Assembly (NCBI GenBank): GCA_039715055.1
Contig: JBDLID010000021.1
Coordinates: 1-30,489 of the forward strand
From: JBDLID01 sp039715055
Lineage (GTDB): Bacteria > Desulfobacterota > Desulfobulbia > Desulfobulbales > Desulfocapsaceae
Length of the DNA stretch: 30,489 bases
Reading direction: 5' to 3'
Position 1 is the first letter of the stretch; each line of letters begins with the position of its first letter. Of this stretch, positions 7,827-15,272 are shown piece after piece. Both the position numbers and the translations under genes were made by a program. The notes under the pieces are model-generated. The model worked only from the letters and a program-made list of their open reading frames with translations. It searched no databases and was not told where the DNA came from.

Positions 7827-8402
7827 ATGCTTTCCAACTTCCGCACCATCCTGGTGACCACCCTTCTTCTACTGTCCGTCGTGCCCTGCCTGTCGGCAGA
7901 AGAACCCTCCCTCTACGATCCAAACCGCTACGGTCTGATGGTGATCGGCTCCAACAGCTATTCCATGGAAGAGACCATCAACGTGGTTCGCCTCGCCGGC
8001 TTTGCCTCTTTCGATTATGATAAAATATGGAGACACTGGGCACCGGATAATCTGCGCTGGAAAGTTGAACTCAATACAGGGCTCACCGTCAACCCGTTTG
8101 TGCGCAGCATGAGCTCACTGGTGATGATCGCCCAGCTCTATATTGTCCGGGAGGGCTGGGGCGCCCTGAAAATACGCCCCTTTATCGAGGGGGGAGTCGG
8201 CTGCAGTTATGCGGATTTCCGGGTCAGAAAGCAGGGATCACGCTCCATGTTCAACCCCCAGTTCGGGGCAGGTACCGACTTCACCATCGCTGACCAGGAT
8301 CTTTTTCTCATTGTCCGCCAGGATCATTTTTCAAACGGCGGCCTGAAAGAGGAAAACCGCGGGCTCAACTTTCTCTCCGTCTACATCGGCTTCTACTTTT
8401 GA
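7827..8402 (+). CDS. PagL-like outer-membrane lipid A 3-O-deacylase (acyloxyacyl hydrolase family)
   Basis: A 191-residue exported beta-barrel protein of the PagL family, which removes the 3-O-linked acyl chain of lipid A in the outer membrane. A signal peptide (1-24, ending CLSA) is followed by alternating amphipathic strands, and the protein ends in an aromatic residue (VYIGFYF), as usual for barrel proteins. The family motif H-x-S-N is present as His167-Phe-Ser169-Asn170 followed by N-x-G. The position that lines up with the third triad residue (Glu in Pseudomonas PagL) appears to be Asn181, so activity is uncertain. The ATG has no clear Shine-Dalgarno. Expected role: remodelling of lipid A in the envelope. 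Confidence 0.78.
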   Translation: MLSNFRTILVTTLLLLSVVPCLSAEEPSLYDPNRYGLMVIGSNSYSMEETINVVRLAGFASFDYDKIWRHWAPDNLRWKVELNTGLTVNPFVRSMSSLVMIAQLYIVREGWGALKIRPFIEGGVGCSYADFRVRKQGSRSMFNPQFGAGTDFTIADQDLFLIVRQDHFSNGGLKEENRGLNFLSVYIGFYF

Positions 8403-8460
8403 TGGCTATCCATGAAAGTCAGCTCTTATTTCATACGTTCTGTCCAGTCTACCACAGGAA

Positions 8461-8564
8461 GAGTAGTAACTGTTTGATTTATGGGCGTTCCACAGCCAGG
8501 ACGGCTGCGGCCGAGCCCCCATGGATGGGTTCATGGCGTCCCACAAATAAAACAGTTACTACTC
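8461..8564. repeat. Palindromic element with 27-bp imperfect terminal arms
   Basis: GAGTAGTAACTGTTT (8461-8475) is repeated exactly in inverted orientation at 8550-8564. The match continues imperfectly inward through ATTTATGGGCG on the left and CGTCCCACAAAT on the right, giving arms of about 27 bases around a GC-rich centre with its own small hairpins. It has no coding capacity and sits between two plus-strand genes. The outer GTAACTRTT motif recurs at 14961-15113 and 22654-22684, so this looks like a member of a short non-coding mobile or REP-like family. Confidence 0.7.
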
Positions 8565-8702
8565 GAGCCAGATGCAGCATATTGTTTTAACAAACAAATT
8601 CCAACCCTGGCAGAGGTAGCTGAGTTTCAGTTAGAGCCACTTAATTATTCGAACTTGTCACTTTTAACAGCTGTTTAAAACACCAACCCTGGGAGGCAAA
8701 TG

Positions 8703-9206
8703 ATGATTCGCTGGAAGACACTCCTCACCGTAACCCTCATCCTTCAGCTGGCTGCAGTTACCTGTTATGGGCAGCGGCTCAAACTGAAATACAACAAGAG
8801 AGACAAAACAGTCCGCATCGACCGTTTTGTCATCAGCAACATCACCTCTTTCGATTCGGAACGCTCATGGATCGGAAATGAGGGTGACACCATGTACAAC
8901 AAGGCGGTCATCAAATCCACCGATGGGGCGTGTCCGATAGTGCTCCATGAAAAACTGAGCCTCACCCAGGATGGCTACTTCTTCAACGAATCAGCCAGAC
9001 AATCCATTGAAAGCCAACACAAGAGCTGCCAGGTCGACAAGGCAGGCTCGGTCTCCTTTCTGAAATGCGGCGACAAGTTCTTCATCACCACATCCGAGGA
9101 AAGCAGCCTGGCTGACGCCAGCGGCTATGAGTCCAAGACATTCATCAATACGGTCGGCAGCTGTTTCGAGAAGATCAAGGCCCATATTCAACAGGGTGGA
9201 AGATAG
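8703..9206 (+). CDS. Unknown exported protein
   Basis: A 167-residue protein not recognised. The N-terminus is a signal peptide (positively charged start, hydrophobic LLTVTLILQLAAVTC, likely cleavage after CYG). The mature part begins RLKLKYNKRDKTVRIDRF and is predicted mostly beta, with hydrophobic strands and two Cys (CQVDKAGSVSFLKC) that may form a disulfide. There are no repeats, membrane segments or catalytic motif. GGGAGG at 8691-8696 gives good spacing to the ATG at 8703; the ATG at 8700 is too close. It follows the PagL-like gene and ends in a clear terminator. Context suggests an envelope role, no more. Confidence 0.7.
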   Translation: MIRWKTLLTVTLILQLAAVTCYGQRLKLKYNKRDKTVRIDRFVISNITSFDSERSWIGNEGDTMYNKAVIKSTDGACPIVLHEKLSLTQDGYFFNESARQSIESQHKSCQVDKAGSVSFLKCGDKFFITTSEESSLADASGYESKTFINTVGSCFEKIKAHIQQGGR

Positions 9207-9238
9207 CCGGCCCCACTCTGGAGACTGCACCAAACGAT

Positions 9239-9277
9239 TAAAGGGGATTGGCGCAATCTGCTGCACAATCCCCTTTA
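9239..9277 (+). terminator. Terminator after the exported-protein gene
   Basis: TAAAGGGGATTG (9239-9250) and CAATCCCCTTTA (9266-9277) make a perfect 12-bp stem around a 15-base loop. It is placed 33 bases after the stop at 9206 and before the convergent end of the enolase-like gene, so it could serve both strands. Confidence 0.8.
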
Positions 9278-9352
9278 TTCGTTGATCACTCTCCCGGCTG
9301 CTCAACAGGAGGCCTCAAAAGTCAGGCAGATCCTGCAGCGGGTGTATATTTT

Positions 9353-10876
9353 TCACTTCTTCTTTTTCATCACCGCAGGCTTCACCTCTTTGGGCAGTCC
9401 GTCCCAGCCGGCGACCACGGTCATGATCCCCTTGGCCCGCATCTGCTCCTCGGCCCGGATCAGCGGATTGTAGTTCTGGAGATTGCGCTCGCCGTTAGGC
9501 GCCCCGGCCTTAAACCATATTTTCGGTGTCAATGCCCCATAGATGAGCGGCATATAGGGCAGGAACTCCGAGGACCCTTCCGTTGAACGGTGGGAGAAAA
9601 AGGCGGTGAAGCCGTTTTTACGGATCAGCTTGAGACCATCTTTCAGCGACTTGACACCCACCTTTTTGAGCTCCTTGAGCACCCCTTTCAGGTCGCCGCG
9701 GGCCTTGAGGAATTTTTCCACCTGATCCAGATCGGCAAGCCCCAGGGTGATCTCCGTGGCAAGACAGGTCTCGGTAAAGGTACCGGCCTGGTTGAGCTTG
9801 ATGAGGATGGAGTTGCCGGCCCGATCCTTACGCCTGGGTGCGGCAAGAAAGGGAATGATGAAGCGCATCTGGGTGACCGCCGCATCATCGATGACCACCT
9901 GGCAGCGGTTGCCGTACTTTGCGGTCATCAGCTTATGAGCCTCAACATCATGCTCGGCGCCTGGGTCTTCCATGGTGACGAAGTTGGGTGAGGCCGAGAC
10001 AATGGAATAGTTGAACTTGATCAGCTCCTTGCGGCTCTTCTCCCCCAATCCGGAGAACCGCATGTCGTAGCGTCCCTCTTTCCTGAGGCGTTTGGTCTTC
10101 TGGATCTCTGAAAAGGCGTTATCGGTGCCGATGGCATAGTCCTTAAGGCCCAGGCCCAGTTGTGACGCACACTCCTTGATGCGCTCGAGCCCCTCGTAAT
10201 TATCCTTGACCGGAAAGACAAAACCACGCTCCTTGGCCGTACCGGTGGGCAGGCCGTCACGAACCAGGTTGTGTTCAAACTGCCTGAAAAAATTAATACC
10301 GGTGGAAAAGACTGCTTTCACCGAATCCTCGGCCATGGCAAAGAAGAACATCTCCTGGATGTCCTGCCGGGTACCGGGCACATGCTCGCCGCCGCATACC
10401 ATGTTGAAACCGATATTGGGGAAGTAGAACTTTTTCATCTGCTTCGGAGCCTTCATCTGCCAGGCTTCATAGCCGGCAGCCTTCATCAGGGTCTGAAAAA
10501 AGACCGTTGACGAGGCCAGACAGGCATTGCCGCCCCAGTTCTTCTTGTTGACACCCGCCCCTTTGATCAGCTTGAGGTCAAACTCGGCTACTGCCGCAAA
10601 AATGTCAGCAGGCGAGTTGATCACTACTTTTTTAGGCAGAAGCGGGACGATATTTTTTTTGATTGAAGCAATGGCCTTATTATTGGGAATATAAATTGCT
10701 TCGGCGTCCCCGTCAGAGGTCCCCTTGGCAATACCGTTTCGCTCGGTGATCCGCCATTGTTTTTTGCCGCACCTGACATCCCCACTCATCTCCCCTTCCA
10801 GTGTGTATGAGGCGTACGACGATAAAATTTCCCGCCCTTGAAGTTTGAAATTTGAAACAACGGTCTGTTTTGCCAT
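9353..10876 (-). CDS. Highly divergent enolase homologue
   Basis: A 507-residue protein homologous over its whole length to enolase (2-phosphoglycerate to phosphoenolpyruvate) but longer and very divergent. Aligning motifs by eye, the active-site set is kept: His165 (CGGEH) and Glu175 (IQEM); Glu216 (AKERGF, for DEGGF); Mg ligands Asp252, Glu303 (MEDP) and Asp330 (VIDD); Lys360 (NSILIKLNQAGT); Ser428-His429-Arg430 (SHRS); Lys456. It differs in two places. The SGAST loop near residue 40 has become NGIAKGTSDG, losing the usual catalytic-loop Ser. About 40 extra residues lie between Lys360 and the SHRS motif. The start chosen is ATG 10876, with AAGGA 7 bases before it; ATG 10882 is too close. 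It is monocistronic, with a large palindrome upstream. It may be a true alternative enolase or act on a related acid substrate. Confidence 0.82.
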   Translation of the reverse strand: MAKQTVVSNFKLQGREILSSYASYTLEGEMSGDVRCGKKQWRITERNGIAKGTSDGDAEAIYIPNNKAIASIKKNIVPLLPKKVVINSPADIFAAVAEFDLKLIKGAGVNKKNWGGNACLASSTVFFQTLMKAAGYEAWQMKAPKQMKKFYFPNIGFNMVCGGEHVPGTRQDIQEMFFFAMAEDSVKAVFSTGINFFRQFEHNLVRDGLPTGTAKERGFVFPVKDNYEGLERIKECASQLGLGLKDYAIGTDNAFSEIQKTKRLRKEGRYDMRFSGLGEKSRKELIKFNYSIVSASPNFVTMEDPGAEHDVEAHKLMTAKYGNRCQVVIDDAAVTQMRFIIPFLAAPRRKDRAGNSILIKLNQAGTFTETCLATEITLGLADLDQVEKFLKARGDLKGVLKELKKVGVKSLKDGLKLIRKNGFTAFFSHRSTEGSSEFLPYMPLIYGALTPKIWFKAGAPNGERNLQNYNPLIRAEEQMRAKGIMTVVAGWDGLPKEVKPAVMKKKK

Positions 10877-10907
10877 GATCATATCCTTGGTTTATTTCAA
10901 AAGAAAA

Positions 10908-11076
10908 GGAACAAAATAATAGGTTCTTTGAAAAATTTATATTTCAGGGCAAAGTAGAGGCACGAAAAAATTTTTACCACAGGCATATAATTAATATTCC
11001 GAGGATGAAATTTTTCTCGTAACGAAGAGTTTGCCCTGAAAGGCAATTTTTCAAGGTAGCCTAATATTTTTGCTCA
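10908..11076. repeat. Large palindromic element (about 170 bp) with long imperfect arms
   Basis: TTTCAGGGCAAA (10942-10953) is perfectly inverted at 11030-11041. Outside it, TTGAAAAATT and then ATAATAGG/TATTAGG-like stretches also match, extending each arm to about 46 bases (10908-10953 and 11030-11075). Inside, ACGAAAAAATTT opposes AAATTTTTCTCGT, so nearly the whole unit can fold into one long hairpin. It is AT-rich, non-coding and lies between the recQ 3' end and the enolase-like start. It could be a MITE-type element, a hairpin RNA or an extended regulatory region. Confidence 0.68.
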
Positions 11077-11139
11077 CTACAATATTTTTATATACTCTTC
11101 CGTCCGTCCTGAAAAGCTATTCACTGCCATCTGCCTGCC

Positions 11140-13008
11140 CTACAGATCTTCGGGTTCCCTCCGGTCCGTGTAATCAGTAATTGCCTTGAGGAATTGGGCC
11201 CCGTAACGTTCGAGCTTGACCTGGCCGACACCATCGATGGCCAGCAGAGACTCATCATCTGTCGGGAGAAACGTCGCCATCTGCTGCAGGCTCCGGTCGG
11301 AAAAAATAACAAAAGGCGGCACCGCATGCTCCCGCGCCATTTCAAGCCTCAACCCCTTCAGGTTCAGAAACAGTTCGTCACTCTCGCTCTCCTCGACCTT
11401 CACACTAGCTGCGCTCTGCTTAATTTCGTTGAGCTGATATGAACTGCGGCCGAAAAGAACCTCTTCACCTGCTGCTGTGATTTCAAGTATCGGGTACTCA
11501 TTGCCAGACGTCCTCAGCAACCCGTCGCCGAGCATCTCATCACTGAGCTGACGCCAGTAGCCCTTGGAGCGGTCACTGCCAACCCCATAGGTCTTGAGTC
11601 GATCATGACCGCTGGAAAATATCTTCTTGTTTTTGGCACCGCAGACGATATCCACCACATGACCGGCACCGAAACGCTGACCGGTCCGATAGACCGCAGA
11701 CATCAATTTTTGGGCGTCAACGCTTGCATCGCGCCTGGCTACTCCCTGGACACAGATGTCACAATTACCACAGTTGTCGCCGCCGTACTCCTCGTCAAAA
11801 TAGGCAAGGATGGACTTTCGTCGACATCTGGAGGACCGGCTGAAACGGCGCATCTCCTCCAACTGGCCAAGGACGGTTTTTCCGCCACTGTCACCGACGA
11901 TGAAGTGGCGAAGCCGGTAATAATCTCCGCCGCTGGTAAACAGGACACAGTTGGCAGGTCCGCCGTCACGACCGGCCCGGCCGGTTTCCTGGTAGTAGCC
12001 CTCCATATTTTTCGGCATCTCGCCATGGAGTACGAAGCGGACATTGGACTTGTCAATTCCCATACCAAAAGCCACGGTGGCAACAACAACCTGGGCCGTA
12101 TCCCGGTTAAAGGCTTCCTGGTTTTCCGCCCGCACCGTACTGTCGAGCCCGGCATGGTAGGGCAGGGCCTTGATCCCGTTTTTTTGCAGGAAGGCGGCTG
12201 TTTTCTCCACATCCTTTCGACTCAGGCGGTAAACGATGCCTGCCTCACCGGAACGCTTGCGGATAAACTGGAGGATCTGGCGATTGAGGCTCTGTCTCGG
12301 CAAAACCGAATAAAACAGGTTAGGCCGGTCAAAAGAGGCCCGAATAATGAGTGGTTTTTCCAGCTGCAGCTTGACTGCGATATCGCTTTGCACCTCTGTT
12401 GTGGCGGTGGCGGTAAAAGCGGCCACGACCAGGCCGGAAAATGCTTGTTTCAGTTGCGACAATACCAGGTAATCGGGCCTGAAGTCATGTCCCCACTCAG
12501 AGATGCAATGGGCCTCGTCCACCGCCACAAACGAAAGAGACAACCGCTTCAGCCGTTCCAGGAAGCCGGGCACGGCCAGCCGCTCCGGGGAGAGGTAAAG
12601 CAGATCGCACTCTCCTTTTTGCAGCCGTTCAAAAACCTCATGCTGTTCCTGCCTGGACTGGGAAGAATTGAAGTAATCAGCCATCAGCCCATTGGCTCTG
12701 GCCCCGTCAACCTGATCCTTCATCAGGGAAATCAGGGGACTGATTACCAGGCACGCACCCTCCAGTATCTTTGCCGGCAGCTGATAACAGAGCGACTTCC
12801 CCCCTCCGGTGGGCATCACCGCAAATACGTCTCTGCCGTTGAGCAGGGCCTGAACAATCTTTTCCTGGTCAGGACGAAAGGAGGAATGGCCGAAGATGTC
12901 TTGCAGGTAGCGGTTCAGATCCATGGAGCGATTCAGTGGCAAGGGATGGGAAAAATCAACAGGCAGGATACGGTCTATCCTGCCTGAGGTCGTTTTTACC
13001 AGGGACAT
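11140..13008 (-). CDS. recQ: ATP-dependent DNA helicase RecQ
   Basis: RecQ unwinds DNA 3' to 5' in recombination and replication-fork repair. The order is normal: helicase core with motif 0 (FRPDQ), Walker A MPTGGGKS (65-72), DEAH (164-167), TATAT of motif III and motif VI with QETGRAGRDG; a zinc-binding segment (C-RRKSILAYFDEEYG-DNCGNCDIC); an RQC winged helix; and an HRDC domain close to the C-terminus (PFVIFSDRSLQQMATFLP). Total about 622 residues, usual for bacterial RecQ. The start is uncertain. ATG 13008 is reported, but it lacks a Shine-Dalgarno, and ATG 12924 (MDLNRYLQ) would start right where homology begins. The gene is followed at a distance by the palindrome at 10908-11076. Confidence 0.95.
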   Translation of the reverse strand: MSLVKTTSGRIDRILPVDFSHPLPLNRSMDLNRYLQDIFGHSSFRPDQEKIVQALLNGRDVFAVMPTGGGKSLCYQLPAKILEGACLVISPLISLMKDQVDGARANGLMADYFNSSQSRQEQHEVFERLQKGECDLLYLSPERLAVPGFLERLKRLSLSFVAVDEAHCISEWGHDFRPDYLVLSQLKQAFSGLVVAAFTATATTEVQSDIAVKLQLEKPLIIRASFDRPNLFYSVLPRQSLNRQILQFIRKRSGEAGIVYRLSRKDVEKTAAFLQKNGIKALPYHAGLDSTVRAENQEAFNRDTAQVVVATVAFGMGIDKSNVRFVLHGEMPKNMEGYYQETGRAGRDGGPANCVLFTSGGDYYRLRHFIVGDSGGKTVLGQLEEMRRFSRSSRCRRKSILAYFDEEYGGDNCGNCDICVQGVARRDASVDAQKLMSAVYRTGQRFGAGHVVDIVCGAKNKKIFSSGHDRLKTYGVGSDRSKGYWRQLSDEMLGDGLLRTSGNEYPILEITAAGEEVLFGRSSYQLNEIKQSAASVKVEESESDELFLNLKGLRLEMAREHAVPPFVIFSDRSLQQMATFLPTDDESLLAIDGVGQVKLERYGAQFLKAITDYTDRREPEDL

Positions 13009-13059
13009 CAATGGTGTGTCAATAGAGGAACAGGACCAGGGCAGGAAAAACAGGACAGC

Positions 13060-13743
13060 TCAACGCTCATCGAGCTGAGTAACCGCTCGCAGCAGGACAT
13101 CTGTCAGTCGTTCACCAGACGGGTTTTCGATCTGAGAGGAATCGACCTTTACGGTTTCGATAGTTGGATTTTTCAGGGAAAGCATATACGTCACGGCATC
13201 AACTCCGTGCCGCCCTGCGGCTTCGGCTTCGAGAAGCCTGCCCTGCCGGATTCGAATGGTGCCCGGCTGGTTTTGCTGATCTACAAGATGGATATCCGTG
13301 GAATGATTGCCCATACCGATGAGCTGAAGGAGGTCCGGAAGCTGCAGGGACTCAAAAAAGGTCTCTTCCGAATCCTTTGAAAACAGGGTGCTCAACACCT
13401 TGAGCAATTCGATGATCGTGAAGGGGTCATTGAGAACGGCGGCTACTCCACTGTAATACGCTGCCCGTTTCAATTCCTCCGGAAACTCCGCTCCATACAG
13501 AACCACTCTGGTATTACTGAAACGACGGCGGATCGTCAGCAACAGATCAATGCCGCTTTCACCGGCCAGGTGGATATTGGCCAGTACCAGGTTGACCGGA
13601 AACTTCTGGAGAATGGTCTCAGCCTTGGTCGTGGTGGTGGTAAAGGCTGTCTGGTAGAGATTATCATAGGGTTGCAGTTCCTCGCGCAGGTAGCGAAGAA
13701 ACTCCTTGTCCCTGTCAACAATGAGAATATTCTTTCGGTCCAT
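13060..13743 (-). CDS. Pseudo-receiver domain fused to PATAN/DUF4388-like effector region
   Basis: A 227-residue cytoplasmic protein. Residues 1-120 have the CheY-like receiver fold: ILIVDRDKEFL provides Asp10/Asp12, and alternating beta/alpha segments follow. The phosphoacceptor Asp is replaced by Asn56 (LVLANIHLAGESG), and the usual Lys before Pro-Phe is Asp106 (NDPF), so normal phosphorylation is unlikely. Residues about 125-225 (LQLPDLLQLIGMGNHSTDI, then RQGRLLEAEAAG) match the DUF4388/PATAN type found in response regulators and gliding-motility proteins. The start chosen is ATG 13743, 9 bases after GGTGA; an upstream TTG has no support. It lies just after the ODP diiron gene on the same strand (108 bases), so the two may act together. 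Confidence 0.8.
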   Translation of the reverse strand: MDRKNILIVDRDKEFLRYLREELQPYDNLYQTAFTTTTTKAETILQKFPVNLVLANIHLAGESGIDLLLTIRRRFSNTRVVLYGAEFPEELKRAAYYSGVAAVLNDPFTIIELLKVLSTLFSKDSEETFFESLQLPDLLQLIGMGNHSTDIHLVDQQNQPGTIRIRQGRLLEAEAAGRHGVDAVTYMLSLKNPTIETVKVDSSQIENPSGERLTDVLLRAVTQLDER

Positions 13744-13851
13744 AAAAATTATCACCAATTAGAACACCGGGCGGTTCATTCCCGGGAAAACCCGCCGGTC
13801 TGATAACATTAAAGGGCGGGTAACCATCCAAAAAGAAGATCTGCGTACCTG

Positions 13852-14928
13852 TTACTCAAAATAATCCGGCAGATCCTCTTCTTCCTCAGCCGGCAGAATA
13901 TCACCGATGGGAATATTTCTACCGATAAGAGCCTTGAGAGCCACCAGGCTGATCAGACTCTCTTTTTCCGTTCCCACATCCTGACGAAGGAGGTCAATCA
14001 GGCTCTTCATCGCTGTCGGCGGATCAGCCTTGAATTCAACAACCCGGCCGTCCTTGAAACCGATGATATTGGTAAATGAGCTGTCCTCATTCCAACGCTT
14101 GATCCGCTCTGCCACGGAGCCGAGGGTGCCGTCTTTTTCCAGCTCCTCGAGCAATTCATTTGCCGCTCCGATGAAATTTTCCTTCCGCTCGCGCTCCTTG
14201 AGCAGGTCAAGACCGACCTGCAGGTTGTACATCCGATCGATAAAATCCGGAACCAGGTCTCCCTTGATGATTGAACCGTGCTGAGGGGCGATCATCTCGG
14301 GTGCTGGTTTCAGGTTACGAATCAAAGAAACCGCCAGTTGCAATGCCTCACGGGACGGCATGTAGAGCTGGTGAAATGTCTTAATCCCCTCCCAGGACTC
14401 CTCGGTGGCATAAAGGTCCTGGGAATAGGACAATCCGCCGAAAAGATCACCTGAAAAAAGAATCCTCGAGGTCACATCATAGTACATGATTGCCCCACGG
14501 AAATGACAGAAGGGGGACGGTACAAAAACCAGCTGCTGACCACCGGGCATGCTGACCCGTCGTGTCGGAAAGCTCTCGACAGGTTTAAAACGGTTTTGCT
14601 TGAGGCCGAAGAAACGAATCAGACGCCAGGTATCTTCTGAGGCCACCACCATGCAGTTGGGATTCATCTTCTGGATAAATCCTGCGTTGGGGGCCACGTC
14701 CGGATCCTGATGATTGATGAGCAGCGCGTGGAGCTTGTTGAGACCGCCGATGATCGGCTGCACCTTTTTCTGAAGATGATTCAGCAATTCTGTCGGGCCA
14801 GGATCAAGCATGACATTGGTCTGCCCCTTATCGTGGGGATAGGTGAGCAGGTAAACGTTGACCTCAAGCAGTGACTCCGAACGATTGGCAACCCACCAGA
14901 CATTTTCTTTCAGTTCTACAGGTTCCAC
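13852..14928 (-). CDS. ODP-family diiron beta-lactamase-fold protein (oxygen-binding)
   Basis: A 358-residue cytoplasmic metallo-beta-lactamase-fold protein of the ODP (oxygen-binding diiron protein) family, related to flavodiiron proteins but lacking the flavodoxin domain. Metal ligands are visible: His73-Gln-Asp75-Pro-Asp77 (the ODP variant of HxExDH), His142 (PFCHFRG), Asp161 (FSGDLFGG) and His217 (APQHGS). Characterised ODPs bind O2 and in spirochaetes feed a chemotaxis system. A Lys/Glu-rich C-terminal extension of about 120 residues (KERERKENFIGAANELLEEL and onward) ends in an acidic DILPAEEEEDLPDYFE tail and may bind a partner. The next gene downstream is a pseudo-receiver protein. Role: probably oxygen sensing or detoxification in an anaerobe. 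Confidence 0.85.
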   Translation of the reverse strand: MEPVELKENVWWVANRSESLLEVNVYLLTYPHDKGQTNVMLDPGPTELLNHLQKKVQPIIGGLNKLHALLINHQDPDVAPNAGFIQKMNPNCMVVASEDTWRLIRFFGLKQNRFKPVESFPTRRVSMPGGQQLVFVPSPFCHFRGAIMYYDVTSRILFSGDLFGGLSYSQDLYATEESWEGIKTFHQLYMPSREALQLAVSLIRNLKPAPEMIAPQHGSIIKGDLVPDFIDRMYNLQVGLDLLKERERKENFIGAANELLEELEKDGTLGSVAERIKRWNEDSSFTNIIGFKDGRVVEFKADPPTAMKSLIDLLRQDVGTEKESLISLVALKALIGRNIPIGDILPAEEEEDLPDYFE

Positions 14929-14952
14929 AGGCTCACCAGAAATGTTAAGGTA

Positions 14953-15120
14953 AAAATTCCGTAACTATTCAGCAGCACCCCCATTGTGGCCGATCAGGCC
15001 GCTTCGAGTAGCACCAGTACGCTTCACCAGCCTGCCTGACCACACTGCAGGTGCTGCTGAATAGTTACAACTCCCTGCTTAGGGGAGGATCCAGCTTTAT
15101 GCTGAATAGTTACAAAAATT
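14953..15120. repeat. Nested inverted-repeat element with three GTAACTATTCAGC-type arms
   Basis: GTAACTATTCAGCAGCACC (14961-14979) is exactly inverted at 15050-15068. A third copy of the end, GCTGAATAGTTAC, stands at 15101-15113, followed by AAAAATT, which opposes the AAAAATTCC before the first arm. The central part has a GGCC-gatca-GGCC hairpin. It has no coding capacity. Located in the divergent promoter region between the ODP gene and the RluA pair. It shares its arm motif with the elements at 8461 and 22654. Confidence 0.75.
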
Positions 15121-15122
15121 CA

Positions 15123-15154
15123 ACAACAGTTGCCCCAGCCGGGGACACTGTTGT
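15123..15154. repeat. Imperfect hairpin next to the nested element
   Basis: ACAACAGTTGCCCC (15123-15136) and GGGGACACTGTTGT (15141-15154) pair except for two central positions, around a 4-base loop. There is no T run. It could be a terminator-like structure for the plus strand, part of the adjacent repeat, or an operator ahead of the rluA-type genes. Confidence 0.5.
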
Positions 15155-15272
15155 CACTATAAAAACTACAGTATGTTAACTATTCTATGTTACTGCAAAG
15201 TTCACTGTCAAGACATCTATTGAGAAACATTGCCATCTTTATTAGACTTCGAAAAACAACCTGTCACGGACA

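Noticed and set aside
8481..8678. A 65-codon open frame across the palindromic element
   Set aside because: It runs through the inverted repeat and its GC-rich core, has no ribosome-binding site, and its composition follows the repeat.
11605..12987. A 460-codon open frame on the plus strand
   Set aside because: It is exactly antisense to recQ, whose helicase motifs are all in place. The antisense translation has no recognisable domain or ribosome-binding site.
14953..15154. Possible CRISPR-like repeats
   Set aside because: There are only three copies, in mixed orientation and unequally spaced. They form inverted arms, not direct repeats with spacers, and no cas gene is present.
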